A stretch of 64,000 nucleotides of DNA from Alviniconcha marisindica (Eukaryota; Mollusca; Gastropoda; Provannidae): the NCBI GenBank assembly GCA_018857735.1, contig JABMCL010002109.1, positions 612,501 to 676,500 of the forward strand. The letters run 5' to 3'. Below are positions 39,627 to 51,425 of this stretch, in pieces. Every line of letters starts with the position of its first letter. Position 1 is the stretch's first letter. A program made the translations under genes and the position numbers. Under the pieces are notes generated by a model, which was not told the origin of the DNA, did not search any database, and worked only from the letters and a program-made list of their open reading frames with translations.

Positions 39627-41944
39627 CGGGGGTTCCTGATCCAAGCAGAAAGAATGTTGCGGGGACAGCCCGAAAGTTTAGTACATACACCCGGAGTACT
39701 AATAGTAACAATGCACGCATGTACAAACTGTGATATTCTCATGTGTTCAGTTCCTGGCTCAGTTTATATCCAATGATCATCATTTGACAGTCACAAATCT
39801 AGTCAGTAGCTGTGTTGTGCATGTGTGTGTGTGAGAGAGATGAGAAGGGAGTGAGGGGCTACTCTGATTCTATAAGAGAGTGAAATTATTATGGATCTCT
39901 TTCTGCTTTCATCTCCATTTTTTTGTTTCTCAAGAAGAGCAAATTTGGGATAAAATAACAGCAAAAAATGTGTGTAATAAGAAAGCACCGAGCCTGAAAA
40001 ATGTGTGTGCTGTACTTGCATTGCCATAGCTCCGCAAAGCATGCACATGCATGTGCATCTGTACTTGTTCGCATTGGGCTCTAGGTACACCACAGGTTTA
40101 GCAACTTAACCTCTGTGATTCATAAGTTTAAAATTATTCACATGCTTAGACTAGACTAACTGATGGCTTGCTGCAGAAGAATGTTGGACAACTAAACTCT
40201 GAACAAGCTCAGCATGAACATGTTTCAACTACTTTTTAAGTACAATAAAAAAAAATCTGACTATGTACCAGTTCTAGCATACACGTACATATTTTTAACA
40301 TTTATTGTATGATGACAAAATGCATCTCGCCTTGATAGGCTGATACAACCATACTGGTAGACTGGGCATGAAACACTAAGTTACTTACTCAGCATGAATA
40401 CCTGCTCTTTCCAACCATTTAAGTGAAACACAATGACTTTTTATTTTGTGGGTTGCTTTCTATTACTACAAATAAATCGCCTTTGAAACAGTTCTTACTT
40501 GCATCATGTGTTGATTTTCAAACTTACATGAAATCTAAAATTTGAGATTTTTTTAATTTTTTAAACCCATCTATTTTTGAAGTTTTCAAATTTCATGCTG
40601 TTTTGTCCTCATATAACCAGCACTTGAATTAAACCAACCACACACACACATAATATATGCACTCATTCACACGCACAGTGGAAGTGAACAGAAGCCCAAA
40701 AAGAATTTTGATCTGTATGTTTTCATTGACAAGATCATATATTGGACAATGTGAATGGAATGAAGATGGCAAACAAAATCCATTTGTACAAACAATTTTC
40801 ACCCTGATCACAAACAATACATATATATTTATAATACAGGTAAAGGAGTGAACATCTATATTTGAAACTCGACAGAGATTCACATGGAATGAAATGCAAA
40901 TGCCTCGGTAAAAACAATGTAAAAGTAGTTCAAGTAAAGCCTCTTTGAAAGCAACTTCAGTGTTTAGGTACATCATGTATGCAGGTGCGCTGCAGTTGTC
41001 ACTTTAAGAGTTATAATAATTCAGAAGTGAAGCATATCACAAGTAGGAGTGAAAGCTTCCAGATTAAAGGCTTCCAAATTAAAGGTCAAGATCAACAAAA
41101 TATACCATGGATCTTTTTTGATTTTTTTCTTTTCTGTAAAACAAAATGCTGTTCATGACAAAATATAACTTGAAAAGCATTTATTTTTTATTTTTTATTA
41201 ACATTAAAAACAAAATGCAGTTCTACCATATTCCCGAGCACCCAAATATTTTCAGGACATTTGTCAAAATTAAAAATACTAATTGTATTTGCTCCGAACT
41301 TTTTTCTCTCCTTTTTGCACAAGAGTGTTAGGGGTCTTTTTACAGTTTCATGGTGACTACAGACACAAGTACAAGAACATGTGCATCTCTGTCTCAAAAA
41401 CTGTACACCCTCATTTCAGCTGACTAGGAAGTTAATCATATAAAACATACGTATACATACAAACTGCACCAGCAGTACAAATAAATTATTTGACAATGAA
41501 AGGGGTTGGGTGCACATGTGCCTGGAACAGTGTGCCAGCACTTCTTCGCAGCTCTAAGTCGTAACAGCAGTCAGTAAAGGACATAACCGTGGCAATTATA
41601 TTTACAGATTACTCTTCTCATGGTGGTACCTGGTGCATGTGTGCTTGACCTCCATAATAGAATTGCATCTGTATCCCTTTTCAAGATGGCATTGTTAGGA
41701 ACCAGCTGTTCAAAAACCTGCAAAATGGGCCTCCAAAAGACCCAGCACTTGCTATTACTGTACCAGATCAGCAGTCATGTTGCAGCAGGCTTCCATGATG
41801 CATTCACGCCACACCAGGAGTGATGATGGCAGCATCACTCCACTACAACTTGAATTTAAAAGACTTGTGAATACCCAGAGCTTATCAAGACGTTTATAAG
41901 AAACCGCAGACACCTGGGGGGGGGGGGGGGGGGGGGGGGGAATA

Positions 41945-42610
41945 CAGGAACCAGTGTTTGCGAACAGAAACATACAAGCATTACAAACAACAAGGCAACA
42001 AAAAACAAGCAGACAGACTAGCAGTCAAAACAGAACATGTAATCGTGGAGAGGAAGCAAAATACAACTACCAGCAATGTCACAAGATACCTAAACAAGTG
42101 TAGACACGGGTACCAACACAACAGACACAGGACAAAATGGAGACCGCTAGAAGGGCAAGTGCACTGTGTATTACCATGGTATTTGTGTGGATCACAAATA
42201 ATGTTCAGGTTCTCTTTTACCCAATACTGTCACACTAAATACATGGCTGAATCCACAAAGCTATCTTTATTGCTAACAAGACATAGGCATATAATAGCAG
42301 GCACAAAGGAACAAATGATGTGTATGGAAGCAGGCACAAAGGAGCAAGTGACCAGACCACATGTGAGTAAAGAGGGGGGGGGGGAGAATAGCCTGAGGAC
42401 ATTGTCACTATGTGTTGGGGTGGGAGCATCCGCAGACTGTAGGGCAGTAAGGGAGCAGAGGCTGAGTATGAAATAGGACTATACCATTACACACTGACAC
42501 AGCAGAACACCAGTACCACAGGCAATGGCAGAGTTGTAAAGACGCCCACATACTTGCAAGACTACTAGAGTAATGCCAGGAGAGAACAAGAGAAGAAAAA
42601 AGCTGCTCAG
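41945..42610 (+). mobile_element. Second Ty3/gypsy 3' fragment, split by a solo LTR
   Basis: Matches 34390-34720 closely ('aacaagcagacagactagca', 'agatacctaaacaagtgtag', 'agttgtaaagacgcccacat') but is interrupted at 42167-42491. It sits at the left side of duplication copy B as the first gypsy piece sits left of copy A, so it may belong to the same duplicated unit. A poly-G run (41917-41941) precedes it. Confidence 0.8.
42167..42491. mobile_element. 325-bp solo LTR with 5-bp target duplication
   Basis: Relative to the uninterrupted gypsy copy (gtgcactgacacag at 34619), 325 extra bases are inserted here. The insert starts TGTATTACC and ends CCATTACA, the TG...CA ends of LTRs, and is flanked by CACTG at 42162-42166 and 42492-42496. 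A 5-bp target duplication is typical of Ty3/gypsy and many other LTR elements. An internal direct repeat ('gcaggcacaaaggaacaa' and a near copy) is present. The orientation of the parent element is not clear. Confidence 0.8.
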
Positions 42611-43899
42611 CAGACCACTTATATTTTTCTGGTTTAGATGGGTGCCAGTAGACTACTCCACAACACACCAAGTTTCCAGATTACCCCCCCACACACACAC
42701 ACACACACACACCGAACAGTTGGAATAAGAGTGAACTCGGGCCTCGTGGTGGAGAGAAGCAGCAACACAACTGAGAGGGGATGCTAGACGGCAGTGTTAC
42801 TTCTATATCTGTGACAGTGCAGTTATAGCCGCAGGGATTGGGGTTAATTTTTGAGGTGCTTCTGTTATGTGCGGATTTCTTCATGTGTTAATTTAGTAGA
42901 ACTAATAACATTTAATTAATGCTGAACAGAAACTTAGGCTAAGTATGACAGATCACTTTCTACAAGTTACTCTAGACCTGCAAGAGAAATCTCTGACATT
43001 GAAAGCACCATGCATTTGCTAACTGATACAGTCAAAATAATGTTTGGCCACCGCTCGGTCATTTATTAAACATACTGTTTATATTCACTGGATACTTTCT
43101 GCTGTGGAATGTCACTGTCAAGTTGGATCTTACTATATAACAAGCGTCCGAACAGCCGGGTAGAATATTTCACTGATTTAACCAGCATGCATCACAGAAC
43201 AATGTGTGTGTGCGTGCCTGTGTCTGTCTGTTTCAGTGTGGTTGTGTGTCTGTAACAAGTGTAAATGCTCTGTCTCTGTTTCACAATATGCCAGTCGATC
43301 GGTGTATGTCAGTGTACCTGCCTATTTATCCCAGCAATTATTGTATCTTTGGCAGTCTGCATGAGCATGCCTACACGTTTTGGTTTTACCAGAGCCATGT
43401 AGAGAATTATTGACAGAAAGCACTTCATTTTCATCCAAAACTCTCATTACTGTTTAGTTCCTCAATACAATATATTCAGTGTAACGAGCATCTAACTGTG
43501 AGTAACGGTATGCCATCAATTATAATTGATATACCGCTGGAAACCTCTGAATTTTAAGTTTTTTTAAAACTGGTTACGGTTACACATTTCGTCACTGGGG
43601 TATCAGATTGCACTGGGCTGGAAACTAAGAATGCCAGGCAGGCGTTGCCATGCGAGCGCGCGTGCGCGCACACACACTTGACTATTATTAAACGGATAAT
43701 ACAATATTTCACCCGTTAGAGGGCACTTATTTTAGTTGTGTTTAGCCACCTAGACCTACACTAATAATTATACTTCCACCACATGCACACAATCATGGAC
43801 TTTGACAGCTTACAAAAGAGAAAACCGAACGCATGCAAACATTCTTCCTAAGTTCCGGCGGTGTTCTCGGGACAAGCTGCTGAGAGACCAGTGCGTGAG
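42611..43899. other. No gene seen
   Basis: Intergenic sequence with a short C/AC run (42685-42714) and a GC/AC patch (43648-43676). No exon or RNA gene supported. Confidence 0.5.
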
Positions 43900-44001
43900 C
43901 ATGGTTCAGTATTGCTTTACGTCCACGGAAACCATAAGGCTCATTCGGACGGAAAGCCCAGGACGGCGGCCACCTCGACTTTCACACAGCACCTGAACTC
44001 T
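43900..44001 (+). mobile_element. Dispersed repeat family R2, copy
   Basis: Well-preserved copy: 'atggttcagtattgctttac', 'gtccacggaaaccataaggc', 'cccaggacggcggccacctc' and 'cacacagcacctgaactctg'. Confidence 0.8.
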
Positions 44002-44020
44002 GATGCATACATTAACTGGA

Positions 44021-44380
44021 TCATACGTTTTGTACTAAGGCTGACATATCTTGGAACACACGGCGTTGTAGTTCTTTGTTATCACGCTCGGGTTCAGTTG
44101 ATATGGGGTCGACCTTGACTGATCCAAGCCGTTTTACAATCTTCCAGTACAATCTTCCAGCCTTGTTTTTGGCTTCGGAAACGGCAAGAACTCGGATGTG
44201 ACACCTGCACATTGTCAGGGTGTCGTTCGTCTGATCTACACTGGCCATAACAACAATGCCGTTTTCCTGATTTCTAGTTTCTGCCATGTCAAACACCGCC
44301 AACTGACCACGTGCAGTGTCTGGCACGAAAGCTTGCCAGACCACGCCGCCAGACCTTGGCAAAGCACGTGGGCGCCTCAT
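44021..44380 (-). CDS. Hypothetical exon or small gene, 119 codons
   Basis: An open frame from ATG at 44380 with mixed, non-repetitive composition (for example RGQLAVFDMAETRNQENG and CRCHIRVLAVSEAKNKAG). Its last codons read AAC GTA TGA, so GTATGA could be a splice donor rather than a Val-stop ending, and the frame could be a first coding exon ending at 44027. CCAAT-like strings lie upstream on the minus strand (near 44397 and 44452). No family is recognised and no second exon is found. Chance cannot be excluded. Confidence 0.3.
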   Translation of the reverse strand: MRRPRALPRSGGVVWQAFVPDTARGQLAVFDMAETRNQENGIVVMASVDQTNDTLTMCRCHIRVLAVSEAKNKAGRLYWKIVKRLGSVKVDPISTEPERDNKELQRRVFQDMSALVQNV

Positions 44381-44491
44381 TATGCCGCGGCACGCGATTG
44401 GCTTAAATCTAAGGGTGTGTCTGCCTTTGACTGACAGGAGTGGAGTCGTCCAATTAATTGGTGTTTTCGAAGTAGACTAAGTCTAGTCATT

Positions 44492-44614
44492 TAACTGTTG
44501 TTTAAGTGTGGTTTTGTCCGGCTTGACGAAGGGGAATACCCCGAAAATTTGCAGATTGTGTCTATGTCATATAATAAATAAGCGTTCTTTTGAATCTTTC
44601 ATGATGTGTTTAGA
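44492..44614 (+). mobile_element. 123-bp R3-like insertion with 10-bp target duplication
   Basis: Flanked by TCTAGTCATT at 44482-44491 and 44615-44624. The insert shares 'taactgttgtttaag', 'accccgaaaatt' and 'aagcgttcttttgaatc' with the element at 9601-9856. It contains a short palindromic-looking core 'gaaggggaataccccgaaaa'. Likely a short retroposon; class unknown. Confidence 0.65.
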
Positions 44615-45716
44615 TCTAGTCATTACCAATGTTTCTAGTTATAGTGTGTGTTGTGTTTTTTGAATTTTGGATAAGATTCGTTGAAAAGGTGAATTTGGAG
44701 GATAGTTGCTCAGTACGTGACTATGGACAATTTATTACTGAAATGAGCTGATGAGTTCAAGAAAGGGATAGACCTATCACACGACTGATAGTGACTGTTA
44801 ACTATAATTGGGTAGACTCAGGAAAGGTCTAGTTACCGGAATAATTAACGTTGTCAGGACATGCGCACAATGCCTCGAAGGCCATCAGAGTAAAGACGAA
44901 AGCCGTTCCACATGGTGGACTGTCCACACGGGCAACTTCTGTTTATTGTCTTATCCTAAGGACTTTTGTAGAGCCAGCGCAGAATTTGACTGTGGCTCTT
45001 CAGTGGGAAAGACGCAAAGCCTAGCACATCATGGAAAACGCATACATATTTGTGTTTCTTACAATAATGACTGCCATCGTCATTTCGAAGATTGTGGCAC
45101 AAAATTAACTTGGCTTTCGAGAGCAACCTAGTGATCTTACTGTGTGCCACCTACTCTCCTTACGATGCAGTTCAGTGACCAAGGTCAGCTTTCAGACCAT
45201 AGTTACTGTCATTTCAGTGGAAGAAAATTCAAACTCAAATGCTAGGCCGCAAGGGTTTCATTGCCGCTAGTGTCGATACAACTGTTACTGTGTTAGTGCT
45301 GCAAAAATATGACACGACAAAACTAAAAACAACTGCGTCATCAACATTTTTTCGCCTCCAGAGTCGTGGGCAGATGTAACTCGTTGACACATGATGTTGT
45401 CGGTGCCCCATCCCTGCAGGCTTTTAAGGGAAGTGTGGACTCCGTTAGGAAAACAAGAAATTTCTTCTCTGAGTTTTGCCAACCAATGCAATGTCCAATG
45501 ACCTCAGTGTTGAGAGTTACGATAGAATAGCTTAGGATGGCAAGGACCAGATAAAGGCTTTTGCTTTTAGTCTAAGTAAATCTGATCATCGTATCATGTC
45601 AGCTATGACGGTGCGAACACCAAGCTGTGGGGTGGGTATGTAGAGCTAGAAGTCAGGCAGAGGGAACGACATTTTTATGGCTTCACTTGAATAAAAAATA
45701 TATATTAAAAAATAAA

Positions 45717-45746
45717 ATAAATATATATATATATATATATATATAT
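45717..45746. repeat. (TA)n microsatellite in copy B
   Basis: AT run replacing a much shorter AT-rich stretch at the equivalent place in copy A (near 36935-36960). Confidence 0.85.
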
Positions 45747-45965
45747 TATTATAATAAATATAATGTATTATGGAACCAGAGACTGGGTACCACCTCTGAC
45801 TTATATGGCAGGATTTTGTGGACAGGTCCTAGAGCTATGAAAGGTACCGTCTGGAGCCCCAACTATGCTGTTCCGATACAGGAGGAAGAAAAAGAAGAAC
45901 AAGAGGTAGAGGAGCAGACAAATGTGGAAGCCTTTAACTAAGTGTAATGAGGGATCATGTTCTAG

Positions 45966-47729
45966 TTGCTTGCGCAAGCAGCCAAAAACTTTGCATCCCA
46001 GGAACAGCACATCCACAACTCTTCGGAGGTAATCCATATTTTTAGAATGTTCCTTCAGCCAGTTAACCTTCAGCTAGTGAACTGTTTTGTGTAATCAGTA
46101 GAAAACAGTCATTTTCCATCAGTCAGTGTAGACTACATGTTTACTTTATGTTATTTTGTAACACTGTCAACTCTAGTTCATTGTCTGTTGTTTTTAATAA
46201 CAACCTTGCATCCATGGTGGTACATCTTAATAGCCATATTTAATTGATGGAGGGCTTATTTTGCACACCACAAAATATACATAAGCCAAGTGCTGTCATT
46301 GGCTTTTAGCAAATCTTTGTGGTTAAAGTCTCCATGCCACTTCCTGTGATAACATTGAATGATTGATCAGTGTAAATTGTAAGATTACTAAAAAAAATTA
46401 TATATAAAAATTAAGAATAATAATGATAAACAGGTTATATTATGTAATTATGCAACATTATCCACATGCTTATTCACACATGGGCTTATACAATTCTAGA
46501 ACACAGGGATGTGGCATTAAAATTTGTGCCTTTTTTCCAAGAGCAAACATTACATAAAACAACAGTGTGTCTGTGGGAGGGGATTTGTGACATTGTTTTT
46601 GAAAATCAAAGTGTATCTCTTTCAGGCAGTTAAAAAGATGGGATATACTGAGGTCTCAGCATGAATTCCGGTATGTATACATACTGTGTATGTGTGTGCA
46701 TCATTCTCAACAACAGCAACCTGCCCCATCTTGCACAGTGGGATGTCCTTGTTCTCCATGCCCAGCTGTAGCTGGGTCACCCACGATGCAACTCCATCAG
46801 TTCATTCATCCAGAGTTATGCACCTGTCACATTCAGTTCACATCCACATTTGAGTCAGTACATGAAACACCATCTTTGAACACTGGAGGATTACCACTAC
46901 TTTGTGTGTGTGGTGTGTATGTGTGTGGTGGTGTTGGTGTGTGTGTGTGTGACTTTGTGATAATAAAGGTAAGTGATAGAGCAGCTCTGTTTCCTGAATT
47001 TTGAATTTTCATCTTCCCATGCCCATGAGAATCTCAAACAAACGTCGACACAGCTGGATATGAAGGAAACTAACTGGGGAACTTTGTGTCAGTGTGTGTG
47101 CTAAACTGTAATGAAACTGACTGCAAATATTGGTCTCCATTTAAATTGCAATTATATCATCATGCATCAATTTGTGTGTGTTTGAGAGACCCCCCCACCC
47201 ACCAAAATAAAAAACCTGAAACTGATGCCATTACTATTCTGAACCTTTTCTTTCTTTCTTTTTCAGAGAAACTGCCATTGAAAGGAGGTAATTATATCTG
47301 TTATTGGTTCATCATTATTACAGATGAAGTAGTACAATACTACTTGAGGTGGTTGGGTGGGTGAATAAGTGGGTGCATGTGCAGTTGTGTTCCCCATGCT
47401 ATTTAGATGCAACCTTGTATCAGAAAAGCACATGGCTTTAGTTATATTCAGTGAAGGGAAATCCTACAGCTGTGACACCAACAATAAAACATCTGTTATC
47501 ACTGGAAGTTCTAACTCCTGTTTCTTCCAAAGTAATCCAGGGAGATAAAAATAATCTTGGTGAACAAATAAGCTGCTTTTTGCTGCAGGGTCACCTTTCA
47601 CATTTTGGGGGTCATCATGCAGACTGAGAGTGTAAAATTATACATATTACCAATACAAACTTGCCTCTTTTTTTCTCCAGTTTGATGCATCCAGATGAAG
47701 TTCAAGACCAGCTAGCCACAGTCAAGTGA
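45966..47729 (+). pseudogene. BORCS7: Truncated BORCS7 copy, exons 2-5, frameshifted
   Basis: Exon equivalents are 45966-46028 (63 nt, intact frame), 46626-46670 (45 nt instead of 44), 47267-47287 (21-nt microexon kept) and 47681-47729. An extra G in the run at 46640-46642 shifts the frame in the second of these and leads to TGA at 46662-46664. Splice sites remain GT-AG, although exon 3's donor changed from CCA|GTAAGT to CCG|GTATGT. No copy of exon 1 or its promoter was found. Substitutions such as L-to-P in the last exon fit relaxed constraint. It could still act as an alternative 3' cassette for the BORCS7 transcript, in which case the product would be truncated. Confidence 0.85.
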
Positions 47730-48874
47730 TGAGGGTTCCCGATCCAAAACAGCAGAATGTTGCAAGGACAGCCCAAAATTTTAGTACATGTACCTGGAGT
47801 ACCAATGGCAACAATGCGCATGTACAGACAGTGATATTCTCATGTGTTCAGTTCCTGGCTCAGTTTATATCCAATGATTGTCATTTGGCAGTCACAAATC
47901 TAGTCAGTAACTGTGTAGTGTGTGTGTGAGACAGAGATGAGACTGAGGGGCTTCTCAGATTCTGTAAGAGAGTGAAATTATTATGGATCCCAATAATGAA
48001 TATGCTTTCAGTTTCATCTCCAATTTTTTTCTGAAGAAGCACCCCATGAAGAGCAAATCTGGGCTAAAAAGTAAAATAACAGCAAAAGAAATGTGTGTAA
48101 AAAGCACTGAGCCTGAAAACTGTGTATGCTGTACTTGCCCTAGCTCCGCAAGTGTGCACATGCATGTGCATCTGTACTTGTTGGCATTGGCATCTAGGTA
48201 CACCACCATCAGGTTCAGCAGCTTACCCTCTGCAATTTTTTAAGTCTTATATTATTCACATGCCAAGACTAGACTGTAACTAGAGGCTTGCTGCAGAAGA
48301 ATGTTGGACAACTAAACTCAACTAAACATGAACATGTGCTAACCACTTTTTAAGTATGATCTTTAAAGTCTATGTACCAGTTTTAGCATGTACACATTTT
48401 TAACATTTATTGTATGACAAAATGTGTCTCACCCTGATATAACTACTGGTTGACTGGGCGTGACACACTAAGCTACTTACTCAGCATGAACAGTTGCTCT
48501 TTCCAACCATTTAAGGGAGGTACAGTGACTTTATTTTGTGGGTACTTTCTATTACTACAAATAAATCACCTTTAAAACTTCTTGTAGCATGTGTTGATTT
48601 TCACTTAAATGAAATCTAAAGTTTAGCTGAATGTTTTTTTAAACCCATTTTTTTTTTATGTTTTCAAATTTCATGCCATTTTGTCCTGATATAACCAGCA
48701 CTTCAGTTAAACCAACCACACACACACAGGCATACACACACACACAGTAAATCCAAAAAGAATTTCGATTCTTTATGTTTCATTGACAAAATCATCTATG
48801 GAACAAAGTAAATGGAACGAAAACAGCAAACAAAAATCCATTTGTACAAACAATTATTATCCAAATCACAACCA

Positions 48875-48879
48875 ACACG

Positions 48880-48905
<26 letters not shown>
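48875..48905. repeat. (AT)n microsatellite in copy B
   Basis: AT run, expanded relative to 'atacatatatatttat' in copy A near 40820. Confidence 0.8.
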
Positions 48906-48912
<7 letters not shown>

Positions 48913-49830
48913 TGAATTTATAATACAGGTAAAGGAGTGCACATGACATCTATATTTGAAACTCCACAGAGATTCACACGGAATGAAATGCAAATGCCTC
49001 AGTAAAAACAATGTAAAAGTAATGCAAGTAAAGCCTCTTTGAAAGTAGCTGCAATGTTTAGGCGCATGTGCACTGCAACTGTTACTTTAAGAGTTGTCAT
49101 AATTCAGAAAGCAAAATTTAACACAAGTACAAGTGAAAGCTTCAAGATTAAAGGTTGCAGGCCTGGTCAAGATTGACAAAATATAACTCGTAATGCATGG
49201 ACTTTTTAAATTATATTAAAAATAAAATGCTGTTCATGAGAAAATATAACTGTGAATGCATGGGTTTTCATGTTAACATTGAAAACAAAACACTGTTCTA
49301 TCATATTTTTGAGAACCCAAACATTTTTAGGGCATTTGTTGAAATTAAAAACAAACTAGTTATATTTACTCCTTTTGTTGTTGTTGTTGAGAGTAAATGG
49401 GATCTTTGTATAGTTTCATGGTGACTCCAGACACAAATACAAGAACATGTGCATCTCAATCTCAGACACTCTCCACTCACATTTCAGCTGACTAGGAAGT
49501 TATTCACATAAAACGTATATATACATACAAACTGCACCAGCAGTACAAATAAATTATTTGACAAGGAAAAGGGGTTGGGTGCATATGTGCCTGGAACAGT
49601 GTGCCAGCACTTCCTGGTAGTTCTAAGACACAACAGTAATCAATAAAGGACATAATAGTGGCAACTACATTTAAAGATTACTCTTTTTCACAGTGGAACC
49701 TGGTGCAAGTGCACTTGGCCTTTGTAAAAGGAATGCATCGGCATCCCTTTTTAAGATGGCATTGTAAAGGACCAGCTGCTCAAAAACCTGCAAAATGGGC
49801 CTCAAAAAGACCCAGAACTTATTACATGGT

Positions 49831-51373
49831 GGTAAGCGGTTTTCCGCACTACTCAGGCAACTGCACAAGGATTTCAAGGGCATAAAGACTGTATGAAAGT
49901 ACATGGTGGACCATCACAGGCACTTGAAAAAAAGTTGCCACAAGTGAATGTATGTTTATAACGACTCACAAACATATCATTTAGAAAAATTACATTTTAG
50001 CTGGGCAGAGATCAGCGTCAATAATAATAATAATAATGATCCTGTCTAAAGAGCAAATTCTTAGATCTGAACACCTTACAAAAGAGCACGAGCCATGATG
50101 GGAGGCTGGAGAGTGGGTTAATACACATTAAAGTAAAAACTAGATTCAATAGGGCGAGATTTAAACGTGTATCAATGTCGATCAAAGCCCCATGGCTGCT
50201 GTAGAATATGGACGGCAGCAAAATGTGTAGATTTTCACTTCCAGTATCGAGGTCAACTATTTTTTTCTTCTTTCTTTTTGTTTTTAGCAATATTGGTTCA
50301 GGAATTGAAATCATGTGCTTGAAACTCAAACCAGACTTGTTGCTTGTCAATGCCCTGATTTTAGTGACAGTGTCCACTCACATTTCAGACATTGTCCAAA
50401 TTAAATTTTCATTTTTTTTTTTTTTAATATAATGAAAATAAACAGATTTTGACAAGAATGCTCCACACTGAAGCAGCTCTATGCTATTTTGGGACTGTGA
50501 GAACCAGGGATTTTGGGTTCTTGTTTTTTGTTATTATAAAACTATGCACTTTTTGAGACATCTCTCATTTCAAGACTAAAAGTTCAGCAAGAAACAGTGC
50601 AAGTTGGCATCAAATTGACTGACACCGATAGTGATACCCCGTGGCTTTAGCTTGAGATAAGTAAACTGGCATGTTCATCAACAGAGACATCACTGACACC
50701 TTCAAAGTGGACATTAATGTGAAATCTAAAATTTAGGAAAAATACATTCGTTTGTTTCTTCTCTGGACAGGTGTTGAAGAGAAAAATAACAGCACAGATG
50801 GTGACAAAAAATAAATAAATATATATATCTATAAAAAAAAATGAAGATCAGAAAAAGCTCACTGGGGCAAGTCTGGTGCAGTAAATTTGTGGGTTTGGCT
50901 GGCCAACACATTGATTTCAGTAACCTTGAGAGGCAACAACTGCACATAAAAAATAAATCAGCATAATGCAAAATTGTTCCAATTTTTTAAAGAACAACAA
51001 CAACAATAAAAAAAAAATCTTTTCTTTTTGCTGTTGCTTATTTTTACTCCAAAACAATTGTTCTTTAAACAACTGCAGACAGCCTATATTCAGGTATAGC
51101 CTTGATCAGAGTTCAGACGTATGCCTACATCATCTTCGATTGACAGGGGTCGACTAAATGGAACCAAAATTCCACGTGTCATTCACTGATTCAGACGTGC
51201 TGCACAAGAGAAAAGGCAACCAACCCACCAAACCTACATGCTTTACCTGCATCACCTTGCACCAGTTCACAAAACTCTTTTACTCTCCAAATCTTGTTGG
51301 AACAATCCAGTGTCAAATCTGATGAAGTGTCATCCCATCACAGACCTGACATTCCCATGTTTAGTGGGGTGGG
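49831..51373. other. No gene seen
   Basis: AT-rich sequence between the duplication and PCED1. It may contain part of the PCED1 3' UTR. Includes an ATT/AAT run near 50020-50036. No exon supported. Confidence 0.5.
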
Positions 51374-51425
51374 CTCATTAGTAATTGGATATTAATGTCC
51401 TGTCAACCACACAGGATCACCTCGG
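51374..51425 (+). mobile_element. Dispersed repeat family R4, copy 3
   Basis: Contains 'gtaattggatattaatgtcc' and 'ccacacaggatcacctc', matching the segment near 26028. Confidence 0.6.

Larger units (their letters stand above)
35778..41760. repeat. Segmental duplication, copy A (holds intact BORCS7 exons 2-5)
   Basis: Starts right after the LINE tail. It matches the 44625-49830 segment in order and orientation through intronic, exonic and 3' flanking sequence, for example 'gtctagttaccggaataatt' at 36093 and 44827, exon 2, and 'aaaacctgcaaaatgggcct' at about 41713 and 49783. The copies differ by many small indels and substitutions, so the event is not very recent. Confidence 0.9.
44625..49830. 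repeat. Segmental duplication, copy B
   Basis: Second copy of the 35778-41760 segment in the same orientation. It lacks BORCS7 exon 1. Small deletions make it about 0.8 kb shorter. It ends near 49830, where similarity to copy A is lost in both. Confidence 0.9.
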
